A stretch of DNA of 15,792 nucleotides. Source: Hamiltosporidium magnivora. Lineage: Eukaryota; Microsporidia; Dubosqiidae. Positions within the stretch are counted from its first letter, which is position 1, and the number at the start of each line of letters is the position of its first letter. The stretch lies in the NCBI GenBank assembly GCA_004325065.1, contig PITI01000258.1:1-15792 (forward strand). The letters are read 5' to 3'. Under the pieces are notes generated by a model that was not told the origin of the DNA, did no database searches, and was given only the letters and a program-made list of their open reading frames with translations. The position numbers and the translations under genes were made by a program. Below, piece after piece: positions 1 through 9,027 of this stretch.

Positions 1-460
1 TTTAAATAAAGTTTTTTAAATTTAAACCAAACTGTAGTTCTTAATTGAATTCAAAATAGGAAACCTAATTGAAAGAAATTATATTTCATATCAATAAATA
101 CTTTCTAGTATATAAATCTATAAATGAATTCGGGAAAATATAAATTTAAGCTTATATAATTCAAATAAATTGAGTTTTCTTATCAAATTATACTAATATC
201 AGTGAAAATAAATATGGTTTTGTTTTAATTTATTCTAAATAATATACAATAATTAGTTATAAATTATTCTACAATAATTAATAATTGAAAGTAGAAATAA
301 TTTAATCATATATTTATTCTAAATAAATATTTTATATTTTACTTGGGAATAATCTTTCATACAGTTTTTATAAAAAAGGAATATAAGTTTAGAATTATTT
401 AGCTTTGAGATATTTTTAAATTTTCTTTTACTTAAAATTATTTCTTGAAACAAATTTTAT
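1..460. other. A/T-rich flank, no gene seen
   Basis: This is very A/T-rich DNA with no open frame of useful length, no tRNA-like or rRNA-like segment and no start-associated CCC/GGG signal that leads into a frame. The last 40 bases (421-460) are a diverged partial copy of the 57-bp repeat that follows. It is read as the distal upstream region of the membrane-protein gene that starts at 707. Confidence 0.5.
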
Positions 461-590
461 TATTTGAAACATTTTATATTTTTCTTCTACTTGAAACTTA
501 TTTCATGCCTAATTCTTTATTTGAAACATTTTATATTTTTCTTCTACTTGAAACTTATTTCATGCCTAATTCTTTATTTGAAACTTAATT
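461..590. repeat. 57-bp tandem repeat, two full copies plus a partial
   Basis: The block beginning TATTTGAAAC recurs at 461, 518 and 575, an exact spacing of 57 bases. Copies one and two (461-517, 518-574) are near identical. The third breaks off after about 15 bases. Each unit contains two TTGAAAC-like words, so there is an inner half-repeat. The array ends about 115 bases before the start of the gene at 707. No function can be assigned from sequence; it may be neutral minisatellite DNA. Confidence 0.9.
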
Positions 591-706
591 TCAAATTAAA
601 TTCTATTTTTAAAAACAAAATACTATAATTTAACACTCCCTTACTAATTAAACTAAAATAGAAATAAAAATATTTTTAAAACAAAAAAAAACAAAAAAAA
701 TAAACA

Positions 707-1312
707 ATGGTAATTCAAAACAGGAGCATACTTCCAAGGAACAGAATATCAGTAACAGAGCCATCATATAATACAAACTTAACCTACTACGCCAAATCTT
801 TAACCCTCGATCCATTAGACATGTCCACATTACAAACAACATGGTTCATGTGTTTTTTATTTCCACTGTTTTTATCCTTACAGATTCTTGGTATTTCGTT
901 TATTTTTCATATTTTCACACCGAGTATTTATACTCTTTCGGGACAGGCGATAACAGTATTTTATATAGCTACACTTATTTACACCTTATTCTCCAGTTAC
1001 GTTTATATGGCATTTCTTAAGAAGGAAACTCTTACTTATCTCTCTTTTATATACGTCAGTCTTCTTTCCATCTCATATCTTCCTCTTTCTTATCTAATTT
1101 CTATATTAATTACTGGTTTTTCTTTTATACCAATACTTATAATGGCTATTCTTACTCAGTATTATCTTAGTCAGTGTCATCTTACTAATTATGAGTTTAC
1201 CTCGAATAAGAAAAGATTTATTTATTCTATTATTAATTTGGCATTGCAATATATCTTTATATTTGGTATACAGAGTTATTTGATAGGAGAAACTGTTAAA
1301 CCAGTTGTTTAA
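707..1312 (+). CDS. five-span membrane protein, possible Yip1-domain family member
   Basis: A 201-residue integral membrane protein. About 44 polar residues precede five hydrophobic segments near 45-70, 82-103, 109-129, 131-155 and 171-193, and the tail is short. A cytosolic N-terminus, five spans and the 'DPLD...W' lead into the first span resemble Yip1-domain proteins, which act with Rab GTPases in ER-Golgi vesicle traffic. The family match is from layout and weak local resemblance only; an unrelated microsporidian membrane protein is equally possible. ATG 707 is the first in frame after a TAA at 701-703. Unlike most genes here, no CCC/GGG triplet sits close to the start; the nearest is CTCCC at 636-640, and the gap is A-rich. 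The stop at 1310-1312 runs straight into an AATAAA repeat that could serve in 3'-end formation. The first 45 codons use more C-ending codons than the rest. Confidence 0.75.
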   Translation: MVIQNRSILPRNRISVTEPSYNTNLTYYAKSLTLDPLDMSTLQTTWFMCFLFPLFLSLQILGISFIFHIFTPSIYTLSGQAITVFYIATLIYTLFSSYVYMAFLKKETLTYLSFIYVSLLSISYLPLSYLISILITGFSFIPILIMAILTQYYLSQCHLTNYEFTSNKKRFIYSIINLALQYIFIFGIQSYLIGETVKPVV

Positions 1313-2299
1313 ATAAATAAATGAATTGAATCGTAATATTTATTAAATTTCATTGTTTTTTTCTATTTGGATTTGTATTTCGATTAGATCGGTTAAAAAT
1401 TAGATTAAGATTTTAATAGTTTAAGATTTTGTAGTCTGAGGTGGAATAGAAGATATTTAGTATTATATTGAGACAGTATATCAGGGAGTAATAAATCTTT
1501 AACTATTCATATTAGTCATTTAGTTTCAGTATTTTATCATTAAATTTAAAATTGAGGTTTCGATTAAGAATGAATAGTAGAATATCAATAATAACAAATC
1601 AGAAGTACCATATTTGATCACAACATATTTTTACATACTATATCACTATTTATAATTAATGATCGTTTTTTATTTAAATTTTAAATTTAATCTTTATTAG
1701 GAAAAAAAATATACTTTGTTATAAGTTGGAATAAAATTTGTATCTGATTTATAAAACTTATTTTAAGAAATAAAACTGTGTATTGTTTTATATTTTAAAA
1801 TAGGAAACATGAGTATAAATTTATTTAAAAAGTAATATTTATTAGAATTAAAATACGAATGAAGTTAACGATATAAAAGAGAGTTTAATATAATTTATAT
1901 TTTTTAAAACTAAATAAAAATTTAATAAAAGCTATAAGTTTTTAAAACTGTATTTAATATTTAAATGTTCGTTTTTGGATAAAAGTCTAAATTGTATTTT
2001 AAAGCTAAATTAAATTTTATAGTTATTCATTTCTGTTTTATCCGATTCTCAGAGGTATTTATATATGAATAGAACGCCAGCACATTTCGTTATTGGTCGA
2101 TGTCTTATATTTCTTTTGTCTTTTTATTTTTACAAAAGATATGTTTTAAAGAGTCAAAATATTTCAAAGTTTAATATCTTATTTAATACATCTTAAATCT
2201 TAATCTTCGTGTTTTGTTTGTCATATTTTGGTTTTTGAAACAGTTCTTTATTTTTAAAGCTGTTTTCTTTAATCTGTCATTATTCAGAATTATAAGGGA
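1313..2299. other. intergenic stretch with one very short open frame
   Basis: No recognisable gene. The only stretch that draws attention is 2065-2196 on plus, a 43-codon ATG frame with one hydrophobic run (ICLIFLL-like, about residues 10-22). It lies in locally richer DNA (about 40% G/C by eye around 2041-2100). The same frame continues past its stop with two more interruptions before 2300. It could be a relic or chance. No tRNA or rRNA signal was seen. Confidence 0.4.
2296..2298 (+). promoter_or_regulatory. GGG start-proximal signal
   Basis: A GGG triplet sits at -4 to -2 of ATG 2300, in the context AAGGGAATGG. Microsporidian genes are reported to carry a CCC-like or GGG-like motif just before the start codon. 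Here it is the main reason to take the 64-codon frame seriously. A single triplet is weak evidence alone. Confidence 0.35.
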
Positions 2300-2494
2300 A
2301 TGGCTCATAGATACATTTTGGTTTATACTCCACCAAAAAACCCGAAAAATCGATTTATCCAATTGAATACACTCATTACCAAGCAGATAATTTTAAATAG
2401 GAGTATCTTCGGTTCAAGAACGACCCATAACATCGGATTTAATTATCGGAATAAGTTTTATGACTTAATAAATATTAGAAGAACTTTTCCGTAA
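2300..2494 (+). CDS. hypothetical small basic protein
   Basis: A 64-residue frame, strongly basic and without a hydrophobic segment or a motif I recognise. It contains 'YTPPKNPKNRF' near residues 9-19 and an R/N-rich second half. Its G/C content is above that of the surroundings and its residue make-up is not the F/K/I/N bias of chance frames here. A GGG triplet lies just before the ATG. It could be a small lineage-specific gene, a fragment of a mobile element, or chance. No function is proposed. Confidence 0.35.
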   Translation: MAHRYILVYTPPKNPKNRFIQLNTLITKQIILNRSIFGSRTTHNIGFNYRNKFYDLINIRRTFP

Positions 2495-4658
2495 AAATTA
2501 TATCCTTGTGGTTTTTTTTAATGAATTATCAGTAAGCGCATTTATTTTATTGGCTCAATTGATTTCATTTTTTAGATTTTTTACACGCGGCAAAAAAAAT
2601 AGTTTTTTTTGTTTTATTTTATTATGGAAATATTTTATGAGTAAATGATTGTTAAGGTTTAAATTGAGCATTGGTGTCTTAATAATTAATTTTTACAAGT
2701 TTTTATAGTTTCTAGAATTATCATTCTGAGATTTGTTTCAACCTAAAAAATCATTTCATCGATTTCCACTAATTTCGCTTTATATTTTACAATGTTTTAA
2801 TCTTTAAATATCGAATTAGATAAATACTTTCTATGTTTTATAGTAGAATTGTTTTGTTTTTTAGTCAACCTCTTCTATAGTTCTGATTAACTATCCTGTT
2901 TATTATTAATTAACTTAAACGTTCTAAATCTTAATTAATGTTTACATTTTTCACTTTATGTGTTTTGAGTTTAACTAATACTTTGTTTTTTTTGAAAAAT
3001 ATAATTTTTTCTCTATCTGATCATAAACAAATATTTGTCATTTTGGTAAACTGTTGAAGGTTACTAATTACTCGAGTTATAGCATCATAAAAATTAACAC
3101 TGGTTTTGTGATTATAAATCATCTTTGAATGTAATACGTCATAACGAAGATATTATATGCTTCTATTGGGATATTATGTAGCAAAAACCATAGCCTTTGT
3201 AAAATTAAATTACCTACAATTCTATAGTTAAATCAAACAGTGTAATTTTACTAAAAATAACATATAAATTTTTTTTAACTCTGTTTCATTTGTAGGTCAA
3301 TAATGCTACTTGTTTGATAGCGGATCTGGCAAATATGTTAATTGAAGATAAATTTGCATCTTTATCAAAAATTATGAGATGAATATGGATATCAGTTGTA
3401 AATTATATAATATTTTAATACAAAAACTTTATACTTGGATACATCGAATTTTAAAGCAATCGTAGATTTGAAGACCTTATATTTGTATTTATATAAATTT
3501 ATTTCACCTGAACAGAATGATTATTTTTAATTATTAAATACTTAAAGTCAGTAAATAATCAAGAATCGATATTCTAATGTAATTCTCTCCGTAATATCTT
3601 TGGTGCATTTTTTTTTCTGATATCTGAATTTTCTATAGCTTCTTTCTTTTTTATGTATAGAATACAATTCACATGTGAATACGCTTCGCGAATTTGTATA
3701 AGTGTTGCTGTCAGTTTATTTATTTTGGCTAGGTAAGTTATAGTCTAACACAAACCTTCCTTGCCTAAGAATTAAGAGTGTAATACCGGGGATTGAATTT
3801 TGTTCTTCTGATTTAATCTCGGATGTCTTGTCTATCTGCCTACTTGAACAATATATTGCTTGTGAAAACGATTTCGAACATCAAAAAAATTTGAGATTCG
3901 TCATTTATGATAAACATATGTTTTGATAAATTGCTATGAGTGTGTTAAAAGCTGTTTTACACAAAGAGAGATACGGCTATTTTTCTGAAAAATATTTTAA
4001 GTATAAAAATACGCGTTTACAATGGCCGTTTTTTAAAAAAGCATATTTCTTTTTATAATATGTCGATTCTTGTATTTTTTAAAGAATTAAGACCAAATAA
4101 AATGTCTGAATATTAACAAAATATATTATCAATTTATATTTATTCATTATGTGCAACTTTGATTATAGATTATTAAGATCTTGCTTATTAGTTTGATATT
4201 TAGAAAGCTTTTACATATTTATTTGTATAGATTTAGCAAATATACTTCTTGAGTGAATTTTGTAATGCTTACGTTGTATTCATCCTACTACACTTTTTTT
4301 TATTCGTAATAAAAATTTACTTAATAAATAATCACCTGTATTAATTAATATTGGTTTTATATTTTCTTATTTCATGTAAAGTTGATAAATTTTAATTGAA
4401 TCGTCGCTTTTTATATTCATTCCTAAGAATTTATCGTTTGTGTTTAAACTTTTAGATTTATCAATAGATTGTACAATTCAAAAATAATTTATTGAAATCG
4501 AATTCAAAATTTATTTTTTCAATCTAAGTATACACATTTTATTTAATTTTTTAATTCAAAAATATTTTAATAAATCTAATATAAAGTTTATTTTGTACAT
4601 GAAATAAAATATCTAAATTAAAATAAAACTGGAAATAAAAAAAATGCTTCAATAAGTT
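2495..4658. other. gene-poor stretch with possible decayed coding scraps
   Basis: More than 2 kb without an intact gene. Several short frames look protein-like rather than random. One is plus 3296-3382, 28 codons including 'IADLANMLIEDKF'. Another is a plus frame near 3102-3180 that reads through 'HNEDIICFYWDIM'. A third is a two-frame minus segment at 3574-3880, listed separately. G/C content near 3700-3850 reaches about 40% by eye, well above the local average. No transposase or polymerase motif could be recognised, and no structural RNA was found. Confidence 0.4.
3574..3880 (-). pseudogene. possible decayed coding segment, family unknown
   Basis: Two overlapping minus-strand frames read as one interrupted protein. 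The upstream part (3880 down to 3716) is 54 codons of mixed composition including 'LILRQGRFVLDYNLPSQNK'. It ends at a TAA inside a short AAAT repeat. A four-base repeat expansion there would shift the frame into the second part (3744 down to 3574), about 56 codons including 'LIQIREAYSHVNCIL'. Acidic and charged residues are more common than in chance frames of this DNA. No family is recognised and no start is visible. Two adjoining random frames remain a real alternative. Confidence 0.25.
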
Positions 4659-5387
4659 TTAATTTGTGCAATATTCATTGTTATCAAACAAATAAGATAG
4701 ATTAGAAGCAACATGATTGAACAAATTACTGTCCAAGGTAAATATTAAAGAAATATAAAATATTAAAAATAAAGTAGCTTGGGATATAGAAATATATCTA
4801 TATAAAATAAACGATGAAAGTGCAAATTCGGATAAATAAATGAAAATTCTGGGCATTAAAAGTTGTTTGGTGTTACTTATTATCGGTTTTAGAACTGTTT
4901 CTGCGATAGAAATAACTGAAACGCTTGAAACGAGATTTATGAAGTGCTTTATATTTATATTATTCATCGCTCCTATATTTAATAATAATAGTAAGATTTT
5001 TATATGAAATGTTACAAGAAAAATCGGGTAAATTACAAGAAAATTTTCAATATTTTTTCCCTCAAAATTTAGTGGATGTTTTTCAAAATATTCATCAATA
5101 AAAAATGAAATAAATGTAATGAAATAGAAACTGAATTCTATTTCGTAAGAGTTATAGATAGTTGGAATGTTTTCCTTATACGTGTATCTAATCATCAAAA
5201 ATATAAAAAGCAAAGTGAGATGTTTTGTAAAGGCCATAGCGGAAAAACCAAGTATTTCAGTTATAAAAGGTATCATAAATATCAGATACATGCTTATCAG
5301 CTGAATGAGTGCTAATACAAAAAGTAAGCATGTATTTTTTATATGTTTTAAAGGTTTAATAATATTGCTTTGATTTCTCCCTGTCAT
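4659..5387 (-). CDS. paralogous multi-span membrane protein, copy A
   Basis: A 242-residue protein with six to seven hydrophobic spans (about 20-42, 55-70, 84-98, 116-138, 147-165, 178-197, 200-218) and a basic N-terminus. It is clearly the paralogue of the next minus-strand gene at 6386-7087, about 40% identical by eye. Shared blocks are NQSxIIK near the N-terminus, FSAxAFxKH, an IDExxEKHPLNF loop (residues 97-108), AETxxKP (162-168) and FTLDS (216-220). The charged IDE...EKH loop and the in-membrane AET/KP are the most constrained positions and may be functional. I recognise no known family; lineage-specific membrane proteins in tandem are common in microsporidia. There is no CCC before the ATG, only a CTCC-rich stretch about 16-22 bases upstream. 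Confidence 0.8.
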   Translation of the reverse strand: MTGRNQSNIIKPLKHIKNTCLLFVLALIQLISMYLIFMIPFITEILGFSAMAFTKHLTLLFIFLMIRYTYKENIPTIYNSYEIEFSFYFITFISFFIDEYFEKHPLNFEGKNIENFLVIYPIFLVTFHIKILLLLLNIGAMNNINIKHFINLVSSVSVISIAETVLKPIISNTKQLLMPRIFIYLSEFALSSFILYRYISISQATLFLIFYISLIFTLDSNLFNHVASNLSYLFDNNEYCTN

Positions 5388-5547
5388 TTATTATATTTTT
5401 GTTGGAGGAGTAAATTTTTCTGTTTTTAAATTAATTGTATTAAATCAAAAATAATTGAATTGCCATACATGTTGATCAGTTTTACCGTTTTTGAATGCAA
5501 CTAGAATATAATTTATTCCAATAGAAGCAAATAATTACTGAAAACTC
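5388..5547. promoter_or_regulatory. upstream region of copy A, similar to that of copy B
   Basis: For roughly 150 bases this upstream DNA can be aligned by eye with the DNA upstream of the paralogue (7088-7240). Shared landmarks in the same order are TTATT at the start, a TTTTTCTGTTTTAAAT-like run, an AATTGCAT/AATTGCCAT word, and TATTCCAAT at 5514-5522 and 7211-7219. The duplication that made the pair therefore included the start-proximal control region. Confidence 0.45.
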
Positions 5548-6027
5548 TTGTCTTACGAAAATTTTGAAAAAATCATCATGACTACATTAAAAACAATCTG
5601 TTTGTCAATTATTGGTGAAGTTGCTAGCAAATATTGTTTGAATTTGTTGTGCGATGAAAATTACACTATATTTTGGTGGTATCATGAAAAAAGATTTATA
5701 GAAAGTGAAAATGATGTTAAAAAGTTTTTTTAGCTATTTCGCTGTAACTATATGAAAAAAAGGTTAGACATTGTTTTCAATTACCATGGGAAAATAGAAA
5801 GACTAGCCTGCCTCAATCTAATCTGAAAACTTTACCCCCAAGAGAATCAAAAAAGACGCTACAAAAAACCAAGAAAGTTTGGTAGCAGACTATACCTATT
5901 GATATGATATTATAACCTCTGGTTGACTTCATTTAAGCCACAGATATATATTTCATCTAGAAGTTATTCGGTTTGAAAGGAGAAATGTGATTTAAAATGG
6001 TGCTGGTATAAAAAAGCAGAAGGTTAG
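5548..6027 (+). pseudogene. decayed protein gene, family unknown
   Basis: One plus-strand frame stays largely open for 160 codons, broken by stops at 5731, 5824, 5905, 5974 and 6025. That is fewer than half the stops expected at this base composition. The text between them has ordinary protein composition, for example 'MKKRLDIVFNYHGKIERLA', 'RRYKKPRKFGSRLYLL' and 'KEKCDLKWCWYKKAEG'. A second frame (5996-6094) carries on past the last stop. The first ATG is 5578; upstream codons start from a non-ATG. The basic, tryptophan- and cysteine-containing make-up would suit a DNA-binding protein or transposase, but no catalytic motif is identifiable. The segment lies between the two membrane-protein paralogues on the opposite strand, so it may be an insertion that landed in their spacer. 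Confidence 0.4.
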
Positions 6028-6385
6028 TATTGATCTATCTACACATCAGGGATCTAAATCAATGAAAATCGGAAATTTTCTGCCTATTAAATAGGTTTTG
6101 ACACGTACAAGATGGAAGCTTAAATGATATGTATATTTTAGGAGATACCTAACGAGTGTGGGTGAATTATCAATGTAAACCTCAAAAATGCGCTAATGTA
6201 ATACAAAAATACTATATGTAATTTTTTGAAGCTGTGGTATTTATTGATTTGTACTTTTTTTACATTAATGTATATTAATTTAAATCCGATCAATGTTTTA
6301 TTTGTAGCAACAAAAAATAGAATCTTAAAGAAAGTTAAAAATATTTAAATAGAAAGATACCTGATAAAAGTTTAATTTAAGAAAT
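6028..6385. other. spacer downstream of copy B
   Basis: No intact gene. The first part (to about 6180) has the raised G/C of the decayed gene before it and may be its continuation in shifting frames. The remainder is A/T-rich 3' flank of the membrane-protein gene. No terminal inverted repeat was found flanking 5548-6180. Confidence 0.4.
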
Positions 6386-7087
6386 TTAAACTGAATGTAA
6401 TAGATTATATGGATTGGAAGTAACCCAATAAAGAAATTTACTATCTAAAGTAAATATTATAGAAAAATAGAATATTAAAAACACAGTAACTTGTGATAAT
6501 GCGATATACCATAATATTAAAGGTACAAGTATTAACTCAATCGAATAAATAAATATTCTAAATGAAAAAAGTTGTGTAGTTGTAAATATCATCGGTTTAA
6601 AAAGTGTTTCGGCAACAGAAATAGCATATACACTTATAAATAGATAAAATAAGTGTTCGAGTTTACTATCATTTTTCACCTTGAATTTAAATAAATTAAT
6701 TAAGATATTTGCATGAAATAATATAATAAAAATTACGTAAATCACAAAAAATATTTCATTCGATTTTTCATCAAAATTAAGAGGATGTTTTTCCAAAAAT
6801 TCGTCAATAATGGTTGAAAATAATGTAAAAAGAAGACATGTAAATTCTTGCCTTATAATTATATACTCCTTTGAAAACCTTGAATTATACATACGCCTTA
6901 TCATCGTAAACAAAAAAAGCAAAATGAAGTGTTTTGGAAAAGCTGGAGCTGAAAAATTCTGCTTGTCTCTTAAAAATGGTGCAATGAAGATCCCATAAAT
7001 CAACATCATATTAACAAAGGTTGATAATAAATCCCATGATATTTTTTTTAGAGTTTTTATAATGTCGCTTTGATTTTTCTTCGCCAT
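6386..7087 (-). CDS. paralogous multi-span membrane protein, copy B
   Basis: A 233-residue protein of the same family as the gene at 4659-5387: NQSxIIKxLK (residues 5-14), FSAxAFxKH (45-53), IDEFLEKHPLNF (94-105), AETLFKP (159-165), 'RIFIY' and FTLDS (212-216). Hydrophobic spans lie near 18-39, 52-66, 82-95, 112-134, 145-162, 174-193 and 196-214. Most differences are conservative changes within spans, so both copies look intact and under constraint rather than one decaying. A CCC triplet lies at -21 to -19, further from the ATG than at the genes to the right. The ATG is the first codon of the conserved block and aligns with that of copy A, which supports the start. Function unknown. Confidence 0.8.
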   Translation of the reverse strand: MAKKNQSDIIKTLKKISWDLLSTFVNMMLIYGIFIAPFLRDKQNFSAPAFPKHFILLFLFTMIRRMYNSRFSKEYIIIRQEFTCLLFTLFSTIIDEFLEKHPLNFDEKSNEIFFVIYVIFIILFHANILINLFKFKVKNDSKLEHLFYLFISVYAISVAETLFKPMIFTTTQLFSFRIFIYSIELILVPLILWYIALSQVTVFLIFYFSIIFTLDSKFLYWVTSNPYNLLHSV

Positions 7088-8038
7088 TTATTCTACTTTC
7101 GGTATGGGAATAATTTTTTCTTGTTTTAAATCTAGTTAAATTAAAAATTTACTGATAAATTGCATCACTGTAACCATTTTTGGTATATTTAGTTGCAAAT
7201 TGATATGATATATTCCAATATAAGAAATTGATTTTAGAAAATCGTTTTCTTTTAAATCTATTTTTTAGAAAATAAATATTGTTTTTAAAATAATGAGTTT
7301 ATATGAATACTTTGTTGCAAATGCCAAAAGATTCCTAATTACTTATTAAGTCAGCCCCTTTCTATATTAATTTATTGATTTGTGGTAGGAAATAATTTAT
7401 TCTGTTATTTCTGGTTTCATTCACTTAATATGTAAAATGGTTACATCCGTTGTATCCGAATTAATGATATGTGAAAATTATATATCTTTAAAAATCTAGA
7501 TTGGTTTTCCTTGACAATTAAATTAAACAAGTTCAATATTTTAGTGCTAAAACGTCCTATTTGAATTTAACTATTAGATTGGTGTTGTTTTTTGATTACT
7601 AATATGATATTATTCTGACGAGCATCACAACTAAAAGTGCGTATTAATTCCATTGCTATTTTATCAAACAAATACTGTATCAAATATTCTATTTTAGGAA
7701 GCGCAATTTAAAAATTAATTCAACAAAAATCTCTTCCAGAGACGATTACTGTATATTAGTATTTTTTTTGAATTTTTGGCATCAATAATTTAAGTTTCTA
7801 TGATGAATCCAACTTTTCGAAAGTTGAATGCTCAAACTGTAAATTTAAATTGTATCAGTTAAATCAATAATCGATTATAGGGTTAGGATCAATGAAAACC
7901 CTTGACAAATTATAAAGCTAAACTCAAAGCAAGAAAAAGGTTTTTATTTATAAATATTGGTTTGAATCGTATGAAGGAATTAATTTTATATGCAAAGTCT
8001 TAAATCTTAAAATCGATCGGTTTTTAAAAATCTTATAT
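7088..8038. other. intergenic stretch, no gene seen
   Basis: The first about 150 bases are the upstream region shared with copy A. Beyond that only short frames are present. The most protein-like is a plus-strand run of about 36 open codons near 7390-7500 ('MVTSVVSELMICENYISLK'), without a start signal. There is no RNA gene or tandem repeat. Confidence 0.4.
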
Positions 8039-8749
8039 TTAGTAATAGAAAGAAATCACATTATAAATATTTAATAAATAAAATCGCATCTTTTTATAAA
8101 TTTGGAACGTTTGTATTGTTTTCATGAAATCGACACTGGAATAGTTTCTAAAAGATAACTGCGTATTCAAAACTTCATTGGTATCCTCTGCAATATTTAC
8201 ATCACAAAGCTTTTCATCAGTGAATGTAAAGAACTTCTTTGATTTGCCAAAAAGATTTCCACTATTTGTTAATTTCGTTTCATGGAATGTTATCGCAAGT
8301 CAAAATCTGCATATTCCCAAATACTTTCGAATTCAATAGATTTTAACTAAGATATGTTCCGGCGAATTATTTTGAATATACTTAGGTCTTGATGTTAAAT
8401 AACAATGATTATAACCTGCTAATTGGTTTTTCTGTTTTTAAAGTTTAATTTTTGTATTTTCTAGGTCTTCACTCTTAAATTCCGAATAAATAAAGCTAAT
8501 TTCCCATGCTTTTATATGGCAATTACGTATAGGTTTAGCTATGGTTTCTAAACTATTTACATAAAAAAATACAAATTTCTATTTAAAAAAAAAGTTTACT
8601 TGTTTTCTAGATCACCTCTCCATATATAAATTCTCGAAAAACAACTGAAAATGTAGTGTGATTATATTACTATTAAAAATCCAAACAATAATTCCATACA
8701 CCAATTTTGCATACTCATTTTCAAGCAGATCTTTTTTTATCGTGGTCAT
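8039..8749 (-). pseudogene. decayed protein gene of about 235 codons, family unknown
   Basis: Reading down the minus strand from an ATG at 8749, one frame runs 139 codons to 8333 with only three internal stops (8612-8614, 8579-8581, 8438-8440), where about eleven would be expected. A frameshift near 8335-8350 moves to a short frame with 'SIEFESIWEYADFDLR'. A second shift near 8295 leads to 86 further open codons ending at 8039. The text has normal protein composition with acidic residues at 10-15%, unlike chance frames in this DNA: 'DLLENEYAKLVYGIIVW', 'IAKPIRNCHIKAWEISF', 'KLCDVNIAEDTNEVLN'. I recognise no family and it does not resemble the two membrane-protein paralogues upstream. It is most simply an old single-copy gene or mobile-element gene decaying by stops and small indels. 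Spliced structure is unlikely, because no GT...AG pairs bridge the breaks in an obvious way. Confidence 0.45.
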
Positions 8750-9027
8750 CTTTTCTCCACCACACAGTATCAGATACTTTTAACTATTTTCATCCGAATA
8801 TTTGTAAAAATGAAAAATAAAAAAAACAATATAGTTTTGAGTAGAAAACTTTCTTATATGTGAAGAAGAAAAATTATTTATTAAATGTCTAATGAATGTG
8901 TCTAAAATTCAAAAAAAATTCATTTTGCAATTTATATTTAAAAAACAATTTAAAATTTTGATATCAAAATCAGTTAAAAATTCTATAAAACACGTTTTTT
9001 TAGAATATATAATACATATCAAAATTT
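8750..9027. other. 3' flank of the RAD18-like gene
   Basis: A/T-rich spacer between the decayed gene and the end of the RING/SAP gene. No gene, repeat array or RNA was seen. Confidence 0.4.

Noticed and set aside
708..721. GT...AG just after the ATG of the gene at 707, as in short start-proximal microsporidian introns
   Set aside because: At 14 bases it is shorter than known introns, and the frame reads through without it.
648..842. 64-codon minus-strand ORF
   Set aside because: It overlaps the start of the gene at 707 on the other strand and is a hydrophobic low-complexity frame through an A-rich leader.
3770..3800. Sequence resembling a tRNA T-arm (TTCAATCCCCGG on the minus strand)
   Set aside because: No pairing acceptor, D or anticodon arm could be fitted around it, and the five-base T stem does not pair properly.
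6810..6998. 62-codon plus-strand ORF
   Set aside because: Antisense to the most conserved part of the membrane-protein copy B; no independent support.
8612..8749. Resemblance of 'EYAKLVYGIIVWI' to the myosin-head motif around ALAKxLYxRLFxW
   Set aside because: None of the neighbouring myosin landmarks (LDIYGFE, NEKLQ) appears downstream in any frame, so the similarity is taken as chance.
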